Below, one piece after another: positions 1 through 7,493 of a DNA stretch of 15,778 nucleotides. The DNA lies in the NCBI GenBank assembly GCA_039029935.1, contig JBCCFC010000142.1, positions 1 to 15,778 on the forward strand, read 5' to 3'. Below the pieces are notes generated by a model. The model was given only the letters and a program-made list of their open reading frames with translations, was not told the origin of the DNA and made no database searches. The DNA comes from G039029935 sp039029935 (GTDB taxonomy: Bacteria; Chloroflexota; Anaerolineae; Caldilineales; Caldilineaceae). Position 1 is the first letter of the stretch. The number at the start of each line of letters is the position of its first letter. The translations under genes were made by a program, and so were the position numbers.

Positions 1-210
1 GGCCAGTGGCGCATCGAGGTCCACAGTAAAACAGATTGGCTATCTGTTGCCGACGCAGATAATCAATCTGCGATACAGGCCAGTGGTGCATTAAAGTCCA
101 CAGTAAAACAGATTGGCTATCTGTTGCCGACGCAGATAACCAATCTGCGATACAGGCCAGTAGGCAGTAAAACAGATTAGCTATCTGTTGTAGTCGCAGA
201 TAGCCAAATG
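1..210. repeat. Three tandem 77-bp repeats, each with a hairpin
   Basis: The unit begins with GGCCAGT at 1, 78 and 155, giving an exact period of 77 bp. Copies 1 and 2 are nearly identical, with most differences near positions 10-20 of the unit. Copy 3 is shortened and diverged. Each unit contains an inverted repeat of about 15 bp: arms 32-46/56-70, 109-123/133-147 and 173-187/197-210, with loops of about 9 nt (TTGCCGACG in copies 1 and 2). Copy 2 has one mismatch in the stem, copy 1 two, and copy 3 more. The array may continue to the left of the window. It could be a terminator array for an upstream gene, a structured leader of the next gene, or a REP-like element. No long T-run directly follows a stem, so a simple intrinsic terminator is not favoured. 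Confidence 0.9.
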
Positions 211-321
211 ACATAAATAATGAACAAACTTTTTTGGGGAATTTGGTTCAAAAGCGGGTTTATACATAAGTACAGCGCGACAAAAATACGCTCACACAAG
301 GCGTCGCGTATTGTAGAACCC

Positions 322-327
322 AAGGAG
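322..327 (+). promoter_or_regulatory. Shine-Dalgarno site that decides the start of gene 1
   Basis: AAGGAG at 322-327 lies 9 nt before the ATG at 337, which is ideal spacing. The earlier in-frame ATG at 220 follows an AT-rich stretch with no purine-rich site. The 337 start also gives a shorter n-region ahead of the hydrophobic signal sequence. I therefore place translation initiation at 337. Confidence 0.75.
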
Positions 328-336
328 CAAGATACC

Positions 337-3300
337 ATGATTCATCATTTATATGTTGACAAGACGATTGAAAAACAGAAACGAGTATGTAACGTGTACA
401 TCTATATTCGCTTGCGATTGGCAATGCTGGTCATGTGCTCGGCCCTATTCTCTGCCGTCATCCTGCATCTACCCGCAGCCCCTATCTATGCACAGGATGC
501 CAGGCCGTCACCTGCGGTTCAGGAACGGAGCAGCCGAGAACTCAATACCAGCACTGACACAATCATCGAAACGACATCCGATGGCTACACGGTCTGGCGT
601 AAGGAAATCCAGTCTGCGTGTCTGTTTGATGACCATCGCTATACCCTTGAGATTTCAGAATCGCCTTTCAATCTGTCCGATATCTCCTATACCATGACCA
701 ATTGGGATGTCGACTTTGAAGACCTGGATAATTCCTGTCCAGGTGGCCCCGAGGTTGACCCAATGCGGCTGAATGGGCATTTACTTGGCATCTTAGAAGG
801 TGCCAATAATTCATGGAGTACCAATCTGTGGTCGTTGAATAGTTCACAGGTTGTTTCTGGCAGCAATTCCATTTTTATTGATACAGATGCACCGGGGACA
901 GGCTGCTGGTGTGTGGGTGTGGGCTTTGTTGAAGTGCGCGCCAAGGTCGGGTTTCAGGTGGTGGGCCACAGCCCCCAGCCCAATGAGGAGAACCGTGACT
1001 TTCACAAAGACAACGTAGGGTTGACGATTCAGTTTTCCAGCGACTATGCACCCAATTCCGTGAACAGCAGCACGGTTCTGCTGGAATATCGTAACCAAGC
1101 AGGCAACTGGCAACAGGTTACGGGTACATTTCAACAGCAGTCAGCAAACACCGTACAACTCATCCCCAATGCCGATTTGAAGGATGGTGTACGTCACCGC
1201 GTGACCGTGAAGAGCGGTGCGTCCGGTGTCAAAAGTGGAGGCGGGGCTGTACTTGGCGATGATGTGCAGTGGTATTTCTGGACTGTCCCCGATTTGGGCC
1301 GCACGGATAGCTTTAACAGTGATAGCTTTAACAGTGGCAGCGGCTCACACTGTCCTGCGGGCGCAACCTCCTGTGATGCCATCGACATTGGTGTGTATCA
1401 AACCGTGCGCAATGCCACCATAATTCCCAACAAGCCAGCCATCGCGCGGATTGCCGTGTTATGGCTGCAACATGTCGATGTCTTTGCGGGTGATCAGGTA
1501 AAGGAGATGGAGATGGATGTCACTCTGACGATTGACGGTAACACCATCACCGAGCGTCATACCGTCAAACGCCCTGACCTCTATTCTGCCGCCGAAATCG
1601 AAACCGCTGCCAATACCATCAACCTTGACCATACCCCCAGTGCCAGCTTTGACTATACCGTCGAGGTTGTTCCCTATCCCCAAAAGAATACAATTCCTGT
1701 CAGCACCCAACAATCCCTAACACTACCCAGTATCAACCCTGCCCCCTCCCTGATGATCCCCCACCTTATGGTGGCCGATGGCGAATGGGAAAGCGGTGTG
1801 CCCGCCTCCGACCAAGCCAATGCCAGTGCGTTGTTGATGAAGAGTGCGCAGTTGACCACCGACCTCTTCCCGATTGTCGAGATGCAATATGATGACAAAG
1901 GACCGCAGAGTGTGGGCTATCGCCGTTTGGGGCTCTCGCCCGATGCACCGAATGAGCAGATTGTGCGCTGTTTTGGCTCGTCAACTCCTGTCATGCTCGA
2001 ACTGGACTGTATCGCTATGCAGGTGATGACGCTCTTTGGCGACCAGACGCCTGTGGTGGTGACAGTCCCGGCCAGTGTCCTGCCTGGCGCGGATACCCTG
2101 CGCTTTGAGAATATACTGATTCTTTTTTCGGGGAGCCAGGTTGACTATGGCATGGTGACACACGAAATTGCGCACTTTTATGGACTGAGCGATTCAAATG
2201 ATACCAGTAATATTGATGGCTTCCAAGTGCGCACCAAGACCAATCGCTCGGTGCGGGAAATCCCTGTGGTCAATTCGCTGATGGATGATACCCACCCTGC
2301 GCCTGAGACATTATGGATCGGTAAGGACCATTATGCGCAATTAGTACAGGCTATCCATATGAGTACCGTGCGCCAGCGAGCTATCCCTTTGCAATCGCGA
2401 ACGGTTCTCAGCAACACGGGCTATCTGATAGTATCAGGGCTGATCTTCACCGATACCAAGACCGTCACAGAAACAACCACCCTTTCCTCGGTCTTTTTAC
2501 AGGAGGTTCCCAACAGTCCCCCGGACACAACTGGTCCGTGTGTCGTGGATTTACGCGATGGATTGGGGACGGTTCTTGCCAGTAGCCACGTCACGCCCCT
2601 GAGCCAACGGGCGGCCAGCAACAATGGCTTCCCTTTTTTCACAACCAGTATCCTTTGGGATGACAATGCCCAAACGCTTCACATCACGTGCGACGGCACA
2701 GAGGTCTTTGTGCGCACACGCAGCCTCAATCCCCCATTAGTTGATTTTGATACACTCAATGATGGTGACAATTTACAGGGCAGTGTCACCTTGTCATGGA
2801 CCGGAAGTGACCTTGATGGCGATGCGCTTACCTATCAACTGCAATATAGCAACGACCAAGCCGCATCGTGGACTCCCATCAACAGCCTGACCCCGGACAC
2901 CAGTGCCGCCTTTGACACGACGTTTATGCAGTCCAATGAAGCTATGTTGATGCGCGTGATGGCGACCGATGGTTTTGATACCAGCTATGTGACGCGCACA
3001 GTCACTATTGTCAACAACTTGGCCGTTTGGGGTGTGCTGCCTGCGGAGAATGCGACCGATGTGGATGTGGATACACGTGTTGATGTGCGCTTTATCAGCC
3101 AGCTAGATAAATCGACCTTGACCACCGATACCCTAGAACTGCTGGATGATACTGGTACACGAGTGGCCGGAACACTGACTTATCAACTCTTTAGTCGCAT
3201 CGCCTCATTGACAGCCGATAGTCCATTGCGCTTTGACACAACCTATACCATCCGTCTGGATAGCACCTTGGCCGATACCGATGGCAACACGTTGGGTGCT

Positions 3301-6300
3301 ACCCATGAACAGCCGTTTACGACCGAATCCGATATAACACCGCCTGTGATTTATAAAACCTACCCCCAAGAGGATGCGTTGGCGGTTGCCCTTAATTCGC
3401 TGATACAGTTGGAATTTGACAAGGCGATTGAGGTCGGCACTGTGACTGCTGAGAATATCCAGGTTGTGGATGCAAATGGGGTGTCTGTGGATGGCACACT
3501 CACCTATCGCGCCGATACCCATGCTGTGCTGTTTATCCCCGCAGCCACGCTGAACCCGATGACGACCTATACCCTGCGTGTGAACTATGATGGCATCACC
3601 CTGCCAATCGCCGCACGATCCAAACAGCCCCAGTCCAAACAGACCCGATCCAGACAGGCGCAGCAAAATGTGCGTGAGTGGCTTTTCACAACAGGCACAG
3701 AGAGCATTGAGAACGATTTTCGCATTGTGGGCAACTACCGCGAACAGGCCAATGACACCGATGGTGATGGACTCTATGAAAATTTAACCATCTCGGTGGA
3801 TGTGGAGGTGTTGGTGGATGGCGTCTATAACCTCAATGCGCGGCTGCTGGACAAAAATTTAACTGCGTTGCAATGGACATCAACCGGAAATCTCTCGCTC
3901 GCCCAAGGCATCCACACGCTCTCGTTGGTCTATGACAGCGTACCTATCCGCAGCAATGGCGTTGATGGTGTCTACCTATTGGATGCGATTAACTTTTATG
4001 ATATCGACAACCCCATTGTCTCGGACCGCAAAATGCAGGCATTTCAAACACCAGCCTTGGTCGCCAGTCAATTTGACAGTCCCTTGACTTTGGGTGGCCT
4101 GACCGATCAGGTCCTGATCTGGAACACAACGCGTGACAATGCCTTTAATCTGAATGACTTTGCCAGCCATGTAACCCTGCCCGTGAGCGCGCTGACCTAT
4201 TCCATCTTTATCAACGCGGACCCGGCCATTGCTGTCTCGATTGATGCCGAGGGCAATCTGGATATCAACCCCACATCTGACACCGAGGCCGAAACCGATG
4301 TCACCATCCAAGCCGTGGACCCATCGGGCAACCGTGTCCTCAGCACGTTTCGCATTAGCGTTCAAAAACCCCGCGCCACGTCCATAGAGGTCATTGCCCA
4401 ATCCAGCCAAATGGTCAACCAATCCCAAACTCTTAAGATCACAATCTTGGACCAATGGGGAGCGGTGATGAGCGAACCTGTAACCATAACCCTTGCCAGT
4501 ACATTGGGCGCAATCCCGTCTGAAATCACCACTATATCGGGACGCGCTGAAGTGCAATTGACGGCGGGAACGCAGACAGGAACAGCGTCAGTGGCTATTA
4601 GTGCTGATGGCGTGAACGAACAAATTTCTGTAAATGTGATGGCAAACGTCCCCAGTGTGTTGACGCTCACAAGCCCAGGGACGGTTGTTGCTGGCGCAGA
4701 GACAACCATCACGGCAACCATATCACCCACAACCGCCTCGACACCCATCACTTATACATGGAGTGCCACTGAGCAAAATGTACTTGTGCAGACCGATGGT
4801 CTCAGCAACACAACCAGTTATCAGTGGACAACTGTGGGGAACAAAGCAGTGACAGTGGTGGGCGGCAATGGCGCGGGTAGTGTCACTGAGACTGTCACGG
4901 GGACAGTCACCATCAATGTTGTGGTGGGCGACGCGGCCACGCTCAATCTTACTGCCAACCCCACAAGTCTTGCCATCGACCCGACGAGCGATAGCCAAGA
5001 CCAAAGTGTGGTGACGGTGCGGGTTGAGGATGCACATGGGAACCCTATCAGTGGACAAAGCATGTCATTTGCAACATCTTTGGGGACAATCACGCCCTCT
5101 GATACTACGGATGCAGCAGGCAATGCCTCCGCGCTCTTTTCGCCACAGGGCATGTTAGGCATGGCCACGATTACGGCAACTGTTACGACCAATACTGCTA
5201 TCATCCAGCAGCGCATCACGGTCGAAGTCACCGAGCGTATACCCGTCATGCCACCGACATCGACGGCAACCGCGACCCTGACGCCGACTGCTGCGCCGAC
5301 GACGACAGAGACGATGACGCCAACAATGACTGCGACCGCCACATCAACACCAACATCAACTCCAACATCAACTCCAACATCAACTCCAACCCCAACGCCG
5401 ACAGTGACGCCAACGATGACACCAACGATGACACCAACGACCTCTGCGACACCGACAGCGACATCAACGGCGACATCAACAGCGACGCCCACGCCGACGC
5501 CCACCCCCACATCAACCCTATCCCCTGCCCCGTCCCCCACCCATACACTGATGGCAATGCCAACCCGTATGCCAACGAATACACCAACCAGTACGGCTAC
5601 CAGTACTGTTACACATACATCAACCCCAACCCCGACGACACAACCGAACTTGTCGGTGGATATCACCATGACGCCGCCCCTCACATCTACACCGACTGCT
5701 ACCCAGACAGATGCCCCGACAACTGTGATGAAACCCACACAGGTTATCGCTGTCGCCCCAACCAACACACCATCCCCAACCTCATCCGCCACGATGATGG
5801 TGACACCCACGATTATCCCGACGCGGCCAACGATTGACCCCGCCAGTGGTTCAGTGGGGGATGCCTATGAACCCAACGATATCTGTCGTGAGGCATCCCC
5901 CATCGAGACAGATGGCATTCATCAACTCCATTCGTTTGAACCCGTCACAGCAGGGAATGGTATTGCTCGTCAAGGGATTGATGCCGATTGGATTACGTTC
6001 CGTGCGCATGAGACGGGTATCTATCGTGTGGTTGTGGGAATCCCCAGCCGTTCGCAGGCTGATGTCGATATCCTCTATGGTGTGGGGTGTGGTAACTCGT
6101 TGATTGGCGGTGAAGTCACACAGATGAATATGGCTACCAGAGGACAACACCAGCAAGGTGAATGGGATGAACCCTTTGCGCCTGGGGCTAGAGTAGACAT
6201 TCGGGCATCAGCAGGTGAACAGTTTTATCTTCGTCTCGCCAACACCGTTGATGCAAACCCGCTGGGCGCTACCAGCTATCATATCTCGGTGCGACGCTTG

Positions 6301-7464
6301 CCCGACGAGCAACCCACAGGTGCGGTGATTATTCTTGCGGGTCGGCTGCGGCTGGATGATCCCTTGCAGGTCAATATCAACCAGACCGCCCAAAAAGTAT
6401 ATCGACTCTTCCACAACAAGGGCGTCAGTGAGGACGATATCCTGTTTCTTTCGACCAACTCCGAGCTACCCGGTCATGACCGTGAGGCCACGATTGCCAA
6501 CCTGCGTTATGGCATCACGACGTGGGCCAAAGATCGCGTCAGTGCAACCCAGGCACTCACCCTGTATCTGATTGATCACGGTGGGCAGGATAGGCTCTAT
6601 GTGGATGAACTCAACGGTGAAACGCTACACAGTAACTACCTCAACCAGTGGTTAGGTCAACTTGAAGCGGAGGTTCCGGAACTCGTGGTCAATGTCGTGG
6701 TCGAAGCCTGTGCTGCGGGCAGCTTTATCGACCCGCAGGGAGGGAGCATCGGTAAGGAAAATCGCCTGATCATCACGTCAAGTGACATCGATGCTGATGC
6801 CTATGCCTCGGATACAGGCATCCAGTTTACCGATGCCTTTGTGACCCGTCTCTATATGGGCGACCATCTGGCGTCAGCGTTCTACCATACCCGCGCCTAT
6901 CTTGAACACATCAACCCTAACCAGTTGCCTTGGTTGGATGGCGATGGTAACGGTATGCCCACCGAACCGAATGATGTCTTTGCCGCAGCCGAGCGTGGTT
7001 TTGAGTATCAAGGCTCATTCCGTGCCGCCCATGTGACCCCCAATCATCATGGCGTCATCAAATGGCCGCCCTACATCATCAACCGTGAACTCACCACCGA
7101 GGCTGAACTTGTGACGGGGCAATCCATTCCTGCGCAAAACCCCGAAGGACTGTTCCGTGTGGAAGTGCGTGATGACGAAGCCGTGGCCGATGTCTGGGCC
7201 GTTGTTTACCCACCCGACTATATACCACCCACCGGCGATGGTGAGTTCAACACACAGCAGGACCTGACACGCGTGACGTTGACCCACAGACCAGAATTGG
7301 GTACACATATCTATGAAGGCCATTACACCAATTTCACACAGGGCGGTCTCTACCAGATCGTCGTTTATGCCAAAGACTGGGACGATCTGTATGCACAGCC
7401 CGTGACCTTTACGCTGGAGCGCAGTTCGCCTTGGCAGGTCTATCTACCTGTCGTCAGTCGTTAA
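337..7464 (+). CDS. Giant secreted protein with metzincin-like and C13 legumain-like peptidase domains
   Basis: A 2375-residue exported protein, numbered from the ATG at 337. Residues 1-52 form a signal peptide with a hydrophobic core near 29-47 and an IYA|QDA cleavage site. Residues 92-208 form a Cys-containing module with an NGHLLG segment, probably a beta-sandwich but not identified. Residues 207-321 resemble a Big_5 Ig-like domain. A metalloprotease region follows: HEIAHFYGLSD (H609, E610, H613, D619) fits HExxHxxGxxD, and NSLM (M649) could be the Met-turn. Then come Ig-like modules: Big_5-like at 895-998 and 1001-1088, a calcium-loop-like DTDGDG at 1140, and invasin-type Big_1-like at 1346-1435 and 1532-1633. 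A Thr/Pro stalk spans 1639-1836 and a PPC-like module 1840-1992. The peptidase C13-like domain covers 1993-2230, with DHGG (H2081) and EACAAGSF (C2125). A final Ig-like domain ends in VYLPVVSR. The family fold calls are by eye. Substrates are unknown. It is probably co-transcribed with the next gene. Confidence 0.9.
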   Translation: MIHHLYVDKTIEKQKRVCNVYIYIRLRLAMLVMCSALFSAVILHLPAAPIYAQDARPSPAVQERSSRELNTSTDTIIETTSDGYTVWRKEIQSACLFDDHRYTLEISESPFNLSDISYTMTNWDVDFEDLDNSCPGGPEVDPMRLNGHLLGILEGANNSWSTNLWSLNSSQVVSGSNSIFIDTDAPGTGCWCVGVGFVEVRAKVGFQVVGHSPQPNEENRDFHKDNVGLTIQFSSDYAPNSVNSSTVLLEYRNQAGNWQQVTGTFQQQSANTVQLIPNADLKDGVRHRVTVKSGASGVKSGGGAVLGDDVQWYFWTVPDLGRTDSFNSDSFNSGSGSHCPAGATSCDAIDIGVYQTVRNATIIPNKPAIARIAVLWLQHVDVFAGDQVKEMEMDVTLTIDGNTITERHTVKRPDLYSAAEIETAANTINLDHTPSASFDYTVEVVPYPQKNTIPVSTQQSLTLPSINPAPSLMIPHLMVADGEWESGVPASDQANASALLMKSAQLTTDLFPIVEMQYDDKGPQSVGYRRLGLSPDAPNEQIVRCFGSSTPVMLELDCIAMQVMTLFGDQTPVVVTVPASVLPGADTLRFENILILFSGSQVDYGMVTHEIAHFYGLSDSNDTSNIDGFQVRTKTNRSVREIPVVNSLMDDTHPAPETLWIGKDHYAQLVQAIHMSTVRQRAIPLQSRTVLSNTGYLIVSGLIFTDTKTVTETTTLSSVFLQEVPNSPPDTTGPCVVDLRDGLGTVLASSHVTPLSQRAASNNGFPFFTTSILWDDNAQTLHITCDGTEVFVRTRSLNPPLVDFDTLNDGDNLQGSVTLSWTGSDLDGDALTYQLQYSNDQAASWTPINSLTPDTSAAFDTTFMQSNEAMLMRVMATDGFDTSYVTRTVTIVNNLAVWGVLPAENATDVDVDTRVDVRFISQLDKSTLTTDTLELLDDTGTRVAGTLTYQLFSRIASLTADSPLRFDTTYTIRLDSTLADTDGNTLGATHEQPFTTESDITPPVIYKTYPQEDALAVALNSLIQLEFDKAIEVGTVTAENIQVVDANGVSVDGTLTYRADTHAVLFIPAATLNPMTTYTLRVNYDGITLPIAARSKQPQSKQTRSRQAQQNVREWLFTTGTESIENDFRIVGNYREQANDTDGDGLYENLTISVDVEVLVDGVYNLNARLLDKNLTALQWTSTGNLSLAQGIHTLSLVYDSVPIRSNGVDGVYLLDAINFYDIDNPIVSDRKMQAFQTPALVASQFDSPLTLGGLTDQVLIWNTTRDNAFNLNDFASHVTLPVSALTYSIFINADPAIAVSIDAEGNLDINPTSDTEAETDVTIQAVDPSGNRVLSTFRISVQKPRATSIEVIAQSSQMVNQSQTLKITILDQWGAVMSEPVTITLASTLGAIPSEITTISGRAEVQLTAGTQTGTASVAISADGVNEQISVNVMANVPSVLTLTSPGTVVAGAETTITATISPTTASTPITYTWSATEQNVLVQTDGLSNTTSYQWTTVGNKAVTVVGGNGAGSVTETVTGTVTINVVVGDAATLNLTANPTSLAIDPTSDSQDQSVVTVRVEDAHGNPISGQSMSFATSLGTITPSDTTDAAGNASALFSPQGMLGMATITATVTTNTAIIQQRITVEVTERIPVMPPTSTATATLTPTAAPTTTETMTPTMTATATSTPTSTPTSTPTSTPTPTPTVTPTMTPTMTPTTSATPTATSTATSTATPTPTPTPTSTLSPAPSPTHTLMAMPTRMPTNTPTSTATSTVTHTSTPTPTTQPNLSVDITMTPPLTSTPTATQTDAPTTVMKPTQVIAVAPTNTPSPTSSATMMVTPTIIPTRPTIDPASGSVGDAYEPNDICREASPIETDGIHQLHSFEPVTAGNGIARQGIDADWITFRAHETGIYRVVVGIPSRSQADVDILYGVGCGNSLIGGEVTQMNMATRGQHQQGEWDEPFAPGARVDIRASAGEQFYLRLANTVDANPLGATSYHISVRRLPDEQPTGAVIILAGRLRLDDPLQVNINQTAQKVYRLFHNKGVSEDDILFLSTNSELPGHDREATIANLRYGITTWAKDRVSATQALTLYLIDHGGQDRLYVDELNGETLHSNYLNQWLGQLEAEVPELVVNVVVEACAAGSFIDPQGGSIGKENRLIITSSDIDADAYASDTGIQFTDAFVTRLYMGDHLASAFYHTRAYLEHINPNQLPWLDGDGNGMPTEPNDVFAAAERGFEYQGSFRAAHVTPNHHGVIKWPPYIINRELTTEAELVTGQSIPAQNPEGLFRVEVRDDEAVADVWAVVYPPDYIPPTGDGEFNTQQDLTRVTLTHRPELGTHIYEGHYTNFTQGGLYQIVVYAKDWDDLYAQPVTFTLERSSPWQVYLPVVSR
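1306..1335 (+). repeat. Perfect 15-bp tandem duplication inside gene 1
   Basis: GATAGCTTTAACAGT occurs twice back to back (1306-1320 and 1321-1335) and encodes DSFNS twice in frame. It lies in the linker between the first Ig-like domain and the metalloprotease region, and was probably generated by slippage. Confidence 0.9.
5251..5838 (+). repeat. Low-complexity Thr/Pro/Ser stalk of gene 1 with 12-bp tandem repeats
   Basis: This part of gene 1 encodes roughly 195 residues made almost only of T, P, S, A and M. It includes three perfect copies of CCAACATCAACT (5350-5385, encoding PTST) and two of CCAACGATGACA (5410-5433). The region is expected to be an extended, possibly O-glycosylated spacer that holds the N-terminal modules away from the PPC and C13 modules. 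Simple repeats of this kind tend to vary in length between strains. Confidence 0.9.
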
Positions 7465-7473
7465 ATTTTCCGA

Positions 7474-7480
7474 GAAGGAG
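7474..7480 (+). promoter_or_regulatory. Shine-Dalgarno site for gene 2
   Basis: GAAGGAG lies in the 29-nt gap after the gene 1 stop, 13 nt before the ATG at 7494. The spacing is long but usable. The alternative in-frame ATG at 7431 lies inside gene 1 and would put about 21 polar residues ahead of the signal peptide, so 7494 is preferred. Confidence 0.7.
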
Positions 7481-7493
7481 CGATATAACTCAA

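Noticed and set aside
1..210. CRISPR array
   Set aside because: The whole 77-bp unit repeats with no alternation of a short constant repeat and unique spacers, and no cas gene is present in the window.
220..336. N-terminal extension of gene 1 from the ATG at 220
   Set aside because: There is no Shine-Dalgarno site before 220, whereas AAGGAG is ideally spaced before 337. The extension would also bury the signal peptide about 39 residues deeper.
4821..5810. Long reverse-strand ORF rich in Val and Gly opposite the gene 1 stalk
   Set aside because: It is the antisense reading of the Thr/Pro codons (ACN and CCN read as GT and GG codons). It has no ribosome site or domain, and the same artefact occurs opposite the stalks of gene 2 (9845-10429) and gene 3 (14638-14895).
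6313..6990. Caspase or metacaspase (C14) assignment for the cysteine peptidase domains of genes 1 and 2
   Set aside because: The Cys motif is EACxAGSF followed by TSSDxxxDAYA, as in C13, and not the QACRG or DSCHSG types of C14.
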